Shown: positions 46,955-56,079 of the stretch, piece by piece | Layout: the number at the start of each line of letters is the position of its first letter | How positions within the stretch are numbered: position 1 is the first letter of the stretch | Assembly (NCBI GenBank): GCA_023150615.1 | Contig: JAKLKO010000002.1 | Span: forward strand, 248,001 to 312,000 | Length of the DNA: 64,000 nucleotides | Direction of reading: 5' to 3' | Source: Phycisphaerae bacterium | GTDB taxonomy: Bacteria; Planctomycetota; Phycisphaerae; UBA1845; UTPLA1 | Notes under the pieces: model-generated | Databases searched by the model: none | The model's input: the letters and a program-made list of their open reading frames with translations, nothing else | Told to the model about the DNA's origin: nothing | Position numbers and translations under genes: made by a program

Positions 46955-48004
46955 CGACGCGGATTGCAGCGGATCCGACTGCGCGGACTCACGGTCCGGT
47001 TGACCCGCGCGGATGATCGCGCCAATCCGGTACGGCCGCGCATCGCGGGACTCGTAGTACGTTCGCCACAACAGCTCTGCGACGAGGGCGACGGCAAGCA
47101 GTTGGACGCTGCCAACGGCGAGAATCAACGCCGCTGTCAGCCAGCGCGCACCCGCCCAGCCCGCGCCGATCCAGCCAGCGAGTCCGCTGCCCGCGCAAAG
47201 CAGCCCCGCCACCGCGCTGCCCCAGATCCAGCGCATGAAGAACCGCATCGGCCGGCCGCGGTACTTCGTGATGAACTGCACCAGGAGCAGGTCGAGCACG
47301 ACGCGAAACGTGCGATCAAGGCCGTACTTGCTCGTACCGGCGACGCGCGGGCGATGGTTGACGGCGAGCTCGGCGATCCGCGCGCCCTCCCAGTGCGCGA
47401 ATACCGGCAGGAACCGGTGCAGCTCGCCGTAGAGCCGAACGGGCTTGATGAAAGGGGCCTTGAAGACCTTGAGCGTACAACCGTAGTCGTGCAGCTCGAC
47501 GCCCGTCACGCGGCCGATCAGCCGGTTCGCCTGCCGCGAGACGAAGCTGCGCAGCCATGCATCGTGGCGGTTCTTCCTCCAGCCGCACACGACATCCACA
47601 TTCTCCGAAATCAACCGAACCATGTGCGGAATCTCGGCGGGGTCGTTCTGCCGATCGCCGTCGAGCGGGACGATCAATCGCCCCCGGGCGCGCTCGAAGC
47701 CGGCCGCCATCGCCGCGGTCTGGCCGTAGTTCCGCGCGAGCCGCACCAGAACGACGCGCGGATCGGACTCGGCGATGGGCCGCAGTCGCTCGACGCTGCG
47801 ATCACGGCTGCCATCGTCAACGAAGATCGCTTCGACGCGATCGCCCCAAGGCGCGAGTGCGTCGCGGATCTCGTTCCAGAGCGAAACGACGTTGTCCTCC
47901 TCGTTGTAGACCGGAACAACGACAGAGATTTCGATTTCGTCCTGATCGTGGCCTAATTCGGCGTGTTGATTCATGGCAAGCGCCGCAGGCGCGGCGTCCG
48001 TCAT
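46937..48004 (-). CDS. Family 2 glycosyltransferase, dolichol-phosphate mannose synthase-like
   Basis: The 355-residue product starts its catalytic domain at SVVVPVYNEEDNVVSLWNEI, with FVDDGSRDRS, LARNYGQTAAMAAGFERA and the metal-binding PLDGDRQNDP. HDYGCTLKVFK and RVAGTSKYG are typical of DPM1/GtrB-like enzymes. Two hydrophobic helices lie at about residues 255-310. It probably makes a polyprenyl-phosphate sugar, which could serve the TMTC-like enzyme encoded at 42083. An ATG at 47974 is a second possible start. It overlaps galT tail to tail by 18 bases. Confidence 0.88.
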   Translation of the reverse strand: MTDAAPAALAMNQHAELGHDQDEIEISVVVPVYNEEDNVVSLWNEIRDALAPWGDRVEAIFVDDGSRDRSVERLRPIAESDPRVVLVRLARNYGQTAAMAAGFERARGRLIVPLDGDRQNDPAEIPHMVRLISENVDVVCGWRKNRHDAWLRSFVSRQANRLIGRVTGVELHDYGCTLKVFKAPFIKPVRLYGELHRFLPVFAHWEGARIAELAVNHRPRVAGTSKYGLDRTFRVVLDLLLVQFITKYRGRPMRFFMRWIWGSAVAGLLCAGSGLAGWIGAGWAGARWLTAALILAVGSVQLLAVALVAELLWRTYYESRDARPYRIGAIIRAGQPDRESAQSDPLQSASSGRRA

Positions 48005-48222
48005 CAGCCGCTAAACGTCCGAGATTCCACGCGCTGCGCGCGGATCGCATGGACCGGATCGGCACGCGGCGACGCAACGTATTGGGTTCAATCGGCGTCG
48101 TCAAATTGGGCCGCTTCGACCTTGCCTTGACCGCGGGCATCGACTACGGTTGCCCCCGACCTCGCAGGACGTTGATTCCATCGCAGGATGCGGGCTCGGG
48201 TGAGTTGATAAGGAGGCTGTTC

Positions 48223-49557
48223 GTGTCTCGTGCATTCCAACATCGATGCGTGCTGACCATCTTGCTCGCCGCGCTCGCACTACCGATCACCGGCTGCGGC
48301 GGCCTCGGAGGGCTCGGCGGACTCGGCGGATTGGGAGGGCTCGGCGGCGCCGGAGGCGGGCCGCTGGGACTGATCTTCACGCTGATCAGCGCCATCCCGC
48401 CGCCGCCGAATCCGCTGGAGGCGGAGTTTGACGCGGACCCGTCGCCGGTCTCGCCGTTTCATATCGTCTTCGCCGTGCCGCTGGGCGTGAACATCAACGG
48501 CACCCTGCTGGCCGACATCGTCGACGTTCCCGTCGCCGGCGCGCTGGGGCCGGACGGGTTTATCTACTTCACGGAAAAGGCCAGCGGCCGAGTTCGCAAG
48601 CTCGATCCGGCGACCGGCGCCGTCGATCCGGCGATCATCCTCGACCTGGACGTGAACAGCTCCGGCGAGCGAGGACTCAACGGTATCGCCTTTTCGCCGA
48701 ACGGCATGCAGATGTTCCTGACGTACAACCACAGTTCGACCGGCGGCGACAGCACGATGGAAACCGAGTGCGACGAGTCGCGCGTCTCCGCGTTTCCGTT
48801 TCCCGGTCCGACGCCCGGCGCCGAGTTGGTGCTCTTTACGGCGTCGCCACGCGATCCGACGATCCCGATGCCCAGCGATCTCAACGGCATGGGCACCTGT
48901 AACGTCGGTCCGGACGGAAAGCTCTATTTCTCCCACGGCGATTGGAACACGCGCTTCGGAGCGCAGAGCCTCGATCCGATGAACCCGGCCGGCAAGGTCC
49001 ACCGCATCGAGCTGGATGGCTCGATCCCGGCCGACAACCCGCTCGGCGGGAACTCCGCCTACTGCTGGGGGCTCCGTGAGCCGTTCGGTTTCACGTTTGA
49101 TTCCATGGACGCCACGATGTGGATCGCCGAGATCGGCAGCGGCCTCAGCGATGAGTTGAACATCGGAATGGCGGGCGTGAATTACGGCTGGCCATTGACG
49201 CACGGTGTGCACAACACCGATTTCGAGGCGATCTTCACGTTCATCATCCCGTTCGTCCTGCGCGAGCCGACGGTCGATTTCGCCGCGCACGATCCGCAAC
49301 CCGGACCGAGCAGCATTGTCGTCATCCGCGGCGGGACGTACGGTTCCGAGCTGGAGGGAAACGTGTTCTACGCCCACCGCAATGCGCCGACCAAGGTCAC
49401 GCGAATCGGGTATCGGGCCGATACGATCGCCGTGCTCTGGAGCGACGTCTGGGTCGCGCCCGAAGCGGCCGGGCGCGTCGTCGGACTGGTCCGCCGCGCC
49501 GATGGCCGGGTCATCGTGCTCTGTCAGAACCAGATATACCGGCTGGATCCGGCGTAG
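48223..49557 (+). CDS. PQQ-dependent sugar dehydrogenase-like lipoprotein with Gly-rich linker
   Basis: The 444-residue product has a signal peptide with lipobox (LTILLAALALPITGC), a Gly-rich linker of about five GLG units, then a six-bladed propeller domain of the GSDH group: GLNGIAFSPN, LYFSHGDWNTRFG, GKVHRIELDGSIPADNP, YCWGLREPFGFTFD and WIAEIGSGLSDELNIG. It may oxidise sugars with PQQ, or be one of the many binding-only members; no pqq genes are present here. The GTG at 48223 has AAGGAGG six bases upstream. A terminator follows at 49598-49636. Confidence 0.88.
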   Translation: MSRAFQHRCVLTILLAALALPITGCGGLGGLGGLGGLGGLGGAGGGPLGLIFTLISAIPPPPNPLEAEFDADPSPVSPFHIVFAVPLGVNINGTLLADIVDVPVAGALGPDGFIYFTEKASGRVRKLDPATGAVDPAIILDLDVNSSGERGLNGIAFSPNGMQMFLTYNHSSTGGDSTMETECDESRVSAFPFPGPTPGAELVLFTASPRDPTIPMPSDLNGMGTCNVGPDGKLYFSHGDWNTRFGAQSLDPMNPAGKVHRIELDGSIPADNPLGGNSAYCWGLREPFGFTFDSMDATMWIAEIGSGLSDELNIGMAGVNYGWPLTHGVHNTDFEAIFTFIIPFVLREPTVDFAAHDPQPGPSSIVVIRGGTYGSELEGNVFYAHRNAPTKVTRIGYRADTIAVLWSDVWVAPEAAGRVVGLVRRADGRVIVLCQNQIYRLDPA

Positions 49558-49597
49558 TCGGATCGGTTTCGACGAAGGCCCCGAACTTGAAGCCATG

Positions 49598-49636
49598 GCG
49601 GCACGGTCGCATTTCGGCCGTGCCGCTTTCGTTTCT
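49598..49636 (+). terminator. Intrinsic terminator after the sugar dehydrogenase gene
   Basis: A perfect nine-pair stem GCGGCACGG / CCGTGCCGC with an 11-base loop is followed by TTTCGTTTCT. It ends just two bases before the stop of selA on the other strand. Confidence 0.7.
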
Positions 49637-49637
49637 G

Positions 49638-51041
49638 TCAGGCTTTGTCCACGGCAACGATCGCCTCGATCAGCGGGCGCTCGTCCTCGGCCGCAATGGT
49701 GCGCATGTCGAACAGCACGCGTCCGTCGCGAATCCTCGCGATCACCGGCGGCGAGGATCGCCGCAGCCGTGCGGCGGCATCGTCCGCGGAACAAGTCTCC
49801 GTCTGCCATTCCACGACGATGGTCGGAACAGCGTGCGCCGGGAGCGATCCACCGCCGGCATAGCTTGTGTCCTCGCGAACGGCGAATCGGCCCGGCGTCC
49901 GCCGAGTTACGAATTCGCGCATGAGTCTGACCGCGCGCTGGCGCAGTTCATCCATCGGGGCGCGGAGCATGGCGAGCGCGGGCAACTGTTCGGCGACGGA
50001 ATCACACAGATAAAGCGCGAGCGTCGCCTCGAGCGCGGCCAGCGTCAGCTTGTCAACGCGAAGTCCGCGTGCCATTGGATGCGCGCGAATGCGATCGAGA
50101 ACCTCGCGCCGCCCCAGGATGATGCCCGCTTGCGGTCCGCCGAGGAGCTTGTCGCCGCTGAACGAGACGACGTCGGCGCCATCGCGCAGCGAGTCCCCGA
50201 CGATCGGTTCGCCGGCAACGCGCCACATCTCGTCGTCGAGCATCGCGCCGCTGCCGAGATCGTCGTACAACGCCAGCCCGTACTTGCGCGCCAGTCCGGC
50301 CAGCTCGGCTGTCGTCGGCGACTCGGCGAATCCGACGATGCGGAAGTTGCTCGTGTGCACACGCATCATCAGCGAAGTTCGTTCGCCGATCGCGCGCTCG
50401 TAGTCCGCCAGGCGCGTCTTGTTCGTTGTGCCGACCTCACGCAGCACCGCGCCGCCGGCGGCCATGACGTCGGGCAGGCGATACGATCCGCCGATTTCGA
50501 CGAGCTGGCCGCGCGAGACGACGACCTCGCGACCTGACGCCAGCGCTGCCAGAACCAGCATCGTCGCGCCGGCGTTGTTGTTCACGACCAGCGCCGCCTC
50601 GCACTTGGTCAGGCATCTCAACAGATGCTCCGCGCCGTCGCCGCGCCGGCCGCGATCGCCGGATTCCAGATCAAGCTCGACGTTGCAGTAGCCGCGCGCG
50701 GCACCGACGATCGCGTCGATCGCCGCTGGCGCCAGCGGCGCACGGCCGAGTCCCGTGTGGAGCACGATGCCGGTCGCGTTGATCACGCGCTGCACGCGCT
50801 GCCGCCGCGCGCGGGCGACGGCCTCGGCGGCCCGGTCCACGAGCGTGTGTACATCGTCGGCCGGCCGTCCATCGTCGGCACGACTCCGCGCTGCGGCGAC
50901 AACCTGTTGCAGCGCGGGGAACAACTCCGCGTGAGACACGCCGGCCAGGCGTTCGTCCGCGCGTGCCGCGTCCAGAAGTTGCGTCATCGACGGCAGCGAG
51001 GCCCGGCCGGTACGGGTCGTGGGGGTGCGCTTCGATTTCAC
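49638..51041 (-). CDS. selA: L-seryl-tRNA(Sec) selenium transferase
   Basis: SelA converts seryl-tRNA(Sec) to selenocysteyl-tRNA(Sec) with selenophosphate. The 467-residue product has the expected helical N-terminal domain, the VINATGIVLHTGLGRAPL segment, LVVNNNAGATML, and the PLP lysine K298 in SFSGDKLLGGPQAG. Its start overlaps the selB stop by four bases, so both are translated together. selD and selC are not in the window. Confidence 0.96.
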   Translation of the reverse strand: MKSKRTPTTRTGRASLPSMTQLLDAARADERLAGVSHAELFPALQQVVAAARSRADDGRPADDVHTLVDRAAEAVARARRQRVQRVINATGIVLHTGLGRAPLAPAAIDAIVGAARGYCNVELDLESGDRGRRGDGAEHLLRCLTKCEAALVVNNNAGATMLVLAALASGREVVVSRGQLVEIGGSYRLPDVMAAGGAVLREVGTTNKTRLADYERAIGERTSLMMRVHTSNFRIVGFAESPTTAELAGLARKYGLALYDDLGSGAMLDDEMWRVAGEPIVGDSLRDGADVVSFSGDKLLGGPQAGIILGRREVLDRIRAHPMARGLRVDKLTLAALEATLALYLCDSVAEQLPALAMLRAPMDELRQRAVRLMREFVTRRTPGRFAVREDTSYAGGGSLPAHAVPTIVVEWQTETCSADDAAARLRRSSPPVIARIRDGRVLFDMRTIAAEDERPLIEAIVAVDKA

Positions 51042-52969
51042 GATGCAGACTCCGCGAGGACGCGCATGTCCTCGATGCGCCGCGTAAAGCGTGTGCGATC
51101 GAGATACTCGAGCAGCGGGAGGACGCTGCGCCGCGAAAGTGCGAGCGCGTCGCGAACCTCCGCAAGTCGAAAGCGCCGGCCTCCGCGGCCCACCTCCCGC
51201 ACCACGTCCTTCAGACGATCCAAATGTCGGCGTTCGACAAATTCCTCGGGTCCAATCTGCACGAGTCGCGGTTCGCTGCGCGCGAGTTCAAGCAACATTG
51301 CGGCGCGCTGACGCGACAGGCCCGCCAGCACGCGGAGCTTCGACCACTCGGGCGGGTCCAGTCCGGCGGCGGCGATCTCCGCCACGAGCCGCTCCGCCAG
51401 CGCCTGATCCTCGGCCGACAACGCCGGACGAAACTCGCGGTGCGCGACGTACGGCCCGCGCGCGACCAGTTCGCCGGCGTCAATGAGTTCCTGGAGCAGG
51501 AAACGGCCCAGGCCCGCTGCCGAACGACGATCGAGCCAGCCGACGAATCGATCGGCGAGCACTCCCGGTTCGGTCGGCGTCCGCGCATGGTGCCGCTTGA
51601 CGTAGGTCAGCGCCCGGCTTCGCACATCGTCCACCACGCGCCGATCGACTTCGAATGCACCGACGCGCCGGAGTTCGCCCGCGCCGCGAAGCGCATCGAG
51701 CAGCGTCGGAACTTCTCCCGGCTCGACGCCTGCCGCGCAGGCAAGCTCTAGCGCAGCATTCCGCCTGAAGCCGGCCGAGCGGAGCACTTCGCGAATCCGG
51801 ACGATCGCATCCGCCGACTCCAGTGCGCGAAGCGCGTTGATCGCTGCCCGAGCCGGCCGAATTCGACGCGACACGACTCGCAGGACGACCGCCCCACCGA
51901 TCGTCTCGCACGCCGTCTCATCCCGGAGGATCATCCGCTCGCCGAATCGCACCACCACGGGCTTCGCAAACCGCAATTGGACGAACGCGCCATCACCGGG
52001 CGGAACCGCGGCGCCTTCGACGCACACGAGGACGGCCATCTCCTCGCGCGTGCCGAAAGCAACACGGACGCGGCGGTGCGATCCCAGCGGCTTCGAACGT
52101 TGCGACACCAGTCGGACTCGCACGTCGACATAGCGCGTCGGCGTCAGATACCCCGGCGTCGCAAGCACGTCGCCACGGCCAGGCGAGACACGGTCGACGC
52201 CGGAGATGTTGATCGCCGCGCGCCGTCCCACCTGCGCGGATCGTGCCGCGGCGCCGTAGGATTGAAGTTCGCGAATCCGCACCGGAATCTCGGCCGGCAT
52301 GAGATGGAGCGTCTGTCCGATCTCGGCCGAACCGCACGCCACCGAGCCGGTGACGACGGTCCCGCGGCCGTGTTTCGTGAAGACGCGGTCGATGGGCATG
52401 ACAAAGACCGACGACGTCGCCCGCGTTTCGACGCGCGCCGCAAGTTCGCGAGTCCGCGTTCGAAGCTCGTCCAACCCGTCGCCACGGGTGGCCGAGACCG
52501 CGACCGACGGCCATCGCGCAATCGACGTACCGGCCGCCTCGCGGAGCACGTCGCGCGTGACGGCGGCGACGCGCTCCGCGTCGACCAAGTCCGCCTTGCT
52601 CACGACGATCAGGCCCACGGTGACGCCGAGCAGATCGAGGATCTCGATGTGCTCGCGGGTTTGCGGCATGGGACCATCGTCGGCGGCCACCACGAGCAGC
52701 GCCGCGTCGATGCCCGTCGCCCCGGCGACCATGGTCTTCACGAATCGTTCATGGCCGGGCACGTCCACGATCCCGACACGAACGCCGGGCAGATCGAGGT
52801 GGGCAAATCCGAGATCGATGGTCATTCCCCGGGCCTTTTCCTCCGGCAAACGGTCCGGGTCGATTCCGGTCAGGGCGCGGACGAGCGTCGATTTTCCGTG
52901 ATCGATGTGCCCGGCCGTACCGAGGATCATGAATCGTGTCGATGTGCTGGTCTCGGCGACCGTCGGCAT
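51038..52969 (-). CDS. selB: Selenocysteine-specific elongation factor SelB
   Basis: The 643-residue product carries the GTPase domain ([48 protein letters not shown]), two beta-barrel domains and C-terminal winged-helix repeats that bind the SECIS RNA. The start at 52969 has AGGTAAGA upstream and is preferred to ATG 52930. With SelA it shows that the organism recodes UGA to selenocysteine. I saw no obvious selenoprotein among neighbouring genes. Confidence 0.96.
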   Translation of the reverse strand: MPTVAETSTSTRFMILGTAGHIDHGKSTLVRALTGIDPDRLPEEKARGMTIDLGFAHLDLPGVRVGIVDVPGHERFVKTMVAGATGIDAALLVVAADDGPMPQTREHIEILDLLGVTVGLIVVSKADLVDAERVAAVTRDVLREAAGTSIARWPSVAVSATRGDGLDELRTRTRELAARVETRATSSVFVMPIDRVFTKHGRGTVVTGSVACGSAEIGQTLHLMPAEIPVRIRELQSYGAAARSAQVGRRAAINISGVDRVSPGRGDVLATPGYLTPTRYVDVRVRLVSQRSKPLGSHRRVRVAFGTREEMAVLVCVEGAAVPPGDGAFVQLRFAKPVVVRFGERMILRDETACETIGGAVVLRVVSRRIRPARAAINALRALESADAIVRIREVLRSAGFRRNAALELACAAGVEPGEVPTLLDALRGAGELRRVGAFEVDRRVVDDVRSRALTYVKRHHARTPTEPGVLADRFVGWLDRRSAAGLGRFLLQELIDAGELVARGPYVAHREFRPALSAEDQALAERLVAEIAAAGLDPPEWSKLRVLAGLSRQRAAMLLELARSEPRLVQIGPEEFVERRHLDRLKDVVREVGRGGRRFRLAEVRDALALSRRSVLPLLEYLDRTRFTRRIEDMRVLAESAS

Positions 52970-53239
52970 ACGGATATCTTACCTGACGATCACGCGCCTC
53001 GCCGGGCTCGTCCGGCGGCGCGATGTGGACTAAACTGTGGGCGAAGGGTCGGGAGAAGCTTTGCCGGATAACGCGCGCCGCGAGTCGGAGCGCGAAGGCC
53101 GGCGGGGAAGCACTCGAGGAGAGCAGCGGTCCGGGGTTCTGGTCACCCGCCCGAGCATGCTCTCCCCCCTTATCGATCGACCGGCTGAAGCGGCACGCTC
53201 CCGTTGACAAGTTTGGACGGCACCTCGACGATCGACCGC
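52970..53239. other. Intergenic region between selB and the TPR gene
   Basis: About 270 bases. Contains a perfect 8-base inverted repeat GGAGAGCA / TGCTCTCC at 53118-53165 and a TAAACT hexamer at 53031-53036 that may be a -10 element. I looked for tRNA-Sec on both strands and did not find one. Confidence 0.5.
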
Positions 53240-54301
53240 GTGACCGAGCGTTCGTTCATCGTGCTCGCCAGCGCGGGGATCGCCCTGCTCGCCGGCGCGT
53301 ACCTGGTCTACCTCCGCGCATCGCCCGTCGGCCCTGGCGCACCCGCCGCCGCGCCGCTGCGTGCCACGGCGCTGATCAACGAGCTGACGACATCCGCTCC
53401 GACCGGGAATCGAGCGGCATCGCGCCGGGAGGTACGGCCATCGGTTCGTAAGCGCCTCGCGGACTGGTCACAGTCGATCGATGACGAGGTTGCCGTTGCG
53501 AAGGCGAACATCGGCTCGTCCGCCCTCGCTGCGAGCCTCCGCGGGACCGCGGCCGCGCATGCCGGGTCGCCCGCCGAGTCCGCGGAGGCGTTCACCCAAT
53601 CGCTGAGGCGCGATCCGCGCGACGTCGCGGCGCTTCGCGGCCGTGCGAACGCCCTGTCGCAGCTCGGCCGGATTCGGGAGGCCGCGGACGACTACCGCGC
53701 ACTGCTGTCGATCGTCCCGAACGCGGCTGTGGATCGCTACAACTACGGCGTGCTGCTGCTTCGAATGGAGCAACCGGAGTCAGCGGCGGAGCAGTTCCGA
53801 CGCGCGATCGAACTGCGGCCAACCTACGACCGCGCGATCTACAACCTCGCCGCGCTCTGTCAGCAACAAGGCAAGCTCCACGACGCGATGGCCCTTTGGC
53901 AGCGGTTCTGCGAGCGCCAGCCGCGCGTCGCGTCGGCGTGGTTCCACCGCGGCGTGATCTGGATGGAGCTGGAACGGGCGGACTACGCGGCGGATTGTTT
54001 TGCCGCGGCCGCGCGGCTGCTGCCGAACGACGCGGACCTTCAGTTCAACCTTGCGGCGGCCCTGCGGCGCTCGGGACGGCTCGAAGAATCGCTCACCGCT
54101 CTGCACCGGGCGGTCGAGCGACAGCCGGACGACCTTGATATCCTGAATCTCCTCGTGGAGACGCATCGACAGCTCGCCGCGGCGCCGAACGCCGATCCAT
54201 CCCACTGGTCCGAGGCCCATCGCTTCGCGCAGCGCTCGCTCGCCATTGACCCGAATCAGGCAGACCTGCGCGAGTTTCTCCAAGACGCGCACGCGCCATG
54301 A
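53240..54301 (+). CDS. Membrane-anchored tetratricopeptide repeat protein
   Basis: The product (353 residues from GTG 53240) has one N-terminal membrane helix (FIVLASAGIALLAGAYLVYL), a Pro/Ala linker and about six TPRs, such as ALRGRANALSQLGRIREAAD, DRYNYGVLLLRMEQPESAAE, AIYNLAALCQQQGKLHDAMA and LQFNLAAALRRSGRLEESLT. It should be a protein-interaction scaffold on the membrane. A TTG start at 53204 would add 12 residues; neither has a clear ribosome binding site. Its stop overlaps the glutaredoxin-like start by four bases (ATGA). Confidence 0.78.
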   Translation: MTERSFIVLASAGIALLAGAYLVYLRASPVGPGAPAAAPLRATALINELTTSAPTGNRAASRREVRPSVRKRLADWSQSIDDEVAVAKANIGSSALAASLRGTAAAHAGSPAESAEAFTQSLRRDPRDVAALRGRANALSQLGRIREAADDYRALLSIVPNAAVDRYNYGVLLLRMEQPESAAEQFRRAIELRPTYDRAIYNLAALCQQQGKLHDAMALWQRFCERQPRVASAWFHRGVIWMELERADYAADCFAAAARLLPNDADLQFNLAAALRRSGRLEESLTALHRAVERQPDDLDILNLLVETHRQLAAAPNADPSHWSEAHRFAQRSLAIDPNQADLREFLQDAHAP

Positions 54302-54543
54302 GACGCATCACGTTTTACACGCGTCGCGACTGCCACTTGTGCGACAGCGCGCGGTACGTGCTCGACCGGGCGTTGACCGACTGCCCGGACGTGCGGATCG
54401 AGGTCATCGACATCGATGCCGACCCGGAGCTCGTCCGGCGCTACGGCCACGATGTTCCAGTCATCCTCCTCGACGGCAGGGAATTGGCGCGGCATCGACT
54501 TGATGAAACGGCGCTGCGTCTCGCGCTGTGCATCGCGGAATAA
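54298..54543 (+). CDS. Glutaredoxin-like protein
   Basis: The 81-residue product begins RRITFYTRRDCHLCDSARYV, with a CxxC (CHLC) at residues 12-15, and has HDVPVILLDGRELARHRLDE, the cis-Pro region that binds glutathione or a partner. It belongs to the short glutaredoxin-like (DUF836/NrdH-like) group. It is coupled to the TPR gene by a four-base overlap, hinting at a joint role. It converges with gdhA after 30 GC-rich bases. Confidence 0.88.
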   Translation: MRRITFYTRRDCHLCDSARYVLDRALTDCPDVRIEVIDIDADPELVRRYGHDVPVILLDGRELARHRLDETALRLALCIAE

Positions 54544-54573
54544 TCGGCGACCGGCCGGCGGCGCCGGCGATTG

Positions 54574-55869
54574 TCAGTGATACAGGCCGCGCAGCTCGGA
54601 GGCGATCACGACGCGCTGGATCGCAACGACGTACGCCGCAAGTCGCAGGCTGATCTTCCGCTCCTGCGCGCACAGCCAGACCGAATCGAACGCGCGGTTC
54701 ATGATCTCTTCGAGGTCGGCGTTGACGCGCGCTTCCGACCAGTACAGGCCCATGCGGTTCTGCACCCACTCGAGATAGGAGACCGTGACGCCGCCCGCGT
54801 TGCACAGGATGTCCGGAATGACCGGGATGCCGCGCTCCGCCAGGTTTTTGTCGGCCTCGTAGTTCGTCGGGCCATTGGCGCCCTCGGCGATCAGCCGCGC
54901 CCGGACCTTCCGCACGTTGTCCGCCAGAATCTGATTCTCGAGCGCGGCCGGGACGAGCACCTCGACGTCCAGCTCGAGTATCTCGCGCGGATTCGCGAGT
55001 TTCCTGACCTTCGCGACGCGCTCGAACCCGTCGAGCGAGCGCCGCTTGCGGACGTGCTCCATCGCGAGATGGGGATCGATGTCGGCCGAGTCGCTGACGT
55101 ACGCGCCCGTGACATCGGAAATCGCGGCAATCCGGCAACCGTCCTGATGAAGGAACAGCGCTGAGAAGCTCCCGACGTTTCCGAACCCCTGCACGGCGAC
55201 GGTCTGCCCGCGCAGGTCCTTCCCGACGTGCTTGTAGAACCGACGGACGCAGTACTCGACCCCGCGGCCGGTCGCGCCGAGGCGACCCTCCGATCCTTCC
55301 AGCTCGATTGACTTTCCGGTCACGATACCGGGTTGGTGCTTGCGCGAATGCATGAGATACGTGTCGAGCACCCAGCCCATCACCTGCGGATTGGTGCCGA
55401 CGTCGGGCGCGGGGATATCGACGTCCGGACCGAGCACGTCGTACAGCTCGGCGACGTATCGACGAGTCAAGTTCTCCAGCTCGCGATTCGAGAGCTTGCT
55501 CGGGTCGCAGACAACGCCGCCCTTCGCGCCCCCCATCGGGATCCCGACGACGGCGCACTTGAAAGTCATCCAGAACGCGAGGGCCTGAACCTCATCGAGC
55601 GTGACGTCGGGATGGAAACGGATGCCGCCCTTTCCCGGGCCGCGGGCCTTGTTGTGCAATACCCGGAAGCCCTCGAAGAGCTGAATGCGGCCATCGTCCA
55701 TGAAAACCGGCATCTGGACGATGACGCTGCGTCGCGGCTTCTTGACGATCGCGATCTGGTTCAGGTTGAGGTTGAGGATCGCCGCCGCGTCGTCAAAAAA
55801 CCGTTCGGCCGCCGCGAACACCGTTTGCGACGGCGTCGTCGTGTGCCCCACCGCCGATTCCGCGCTCAT
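54574..55869 (-). CDS. gdhA: Glutamate dehydrogenase (Glu/Leu/Phe/Val dehydrogenase family)
   Basis: The 431-residue product has the glutamate-binding and catalytic segment GPGKGGIRFHPDVTLDEVQA, CAVVGIPMGGAKGGVVCDP with the catalytic Lys, PAPDVGTN, and the NAD(P)-binding VAVQGFGNVGSFSA. It interconverts glutamate with 2-oxoglutarate and ammonia. The start at 55869 has AGGAGGAA about eight bases upstream. It is divergent from cstA. Confidence 0.95.
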   Translation of the reverse strand: MSAESAVGHTTTPSQTVFAAAERFFDDAAAILNLNLNQIAIVKKPRRSVIVQMPVFMDDGRIQLFEGFRVLHNKARGPGKGGIRFHPDVTLDEVQALAFWMTFKCAVVGIPMGGAKGGVVCDPSKLSNRELENLTRRYVAELYDVLGPDVDIPAPDVGTNPQVMGWVLDTYLMHSRKHQPGIVTGKSIELEGSEGRLGATGRGVEYCVRRFYKHVGKDLRGQTVAVQGFGNVGSFSALFLHQDGCRIAAISDVTGAYVSDSADIDPHLAMEHVRKRRSLDGFERVAKVRKLANPREILELDVEVLVPAALENQILADNVRKVRARLIAEGANGPTNYEADKNLAERGIPVIPDILCNAGGVTVSYLEWVQNRMGLYWSEARVNADLEEIMNRAFDSVWLCAQERKISLRLAAYVVAIQRVVIASELRGLYH

Positions 55870-56079
55870 GACGATTCCTCCTGGGACCCGCGCGCCGGGC
55901 CCTACGCCGGCCGACACGTTTCGCCGGGGAGCCGGACACGGACCCGATCGCGGTTGAAGCGGCGAAAACTACGCAGCATTATGACGCTTGTCAACGACGC
56001 TGCGCCGTGCGTGCAATGATAGAATCGCCGCAATGGTCGCACGAAGCGGTCGTGCGTGGGGTTCGGGACGGAGCTTGAG

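Noticed and set aside
53041-53170. Possible tRNA-Sec next to selB
   Set aside because: No TCA anticodon in a seven-base loop, no T arm with TTCGA/TTCAA and no eight-pair acceptor could be assembled on either strand.
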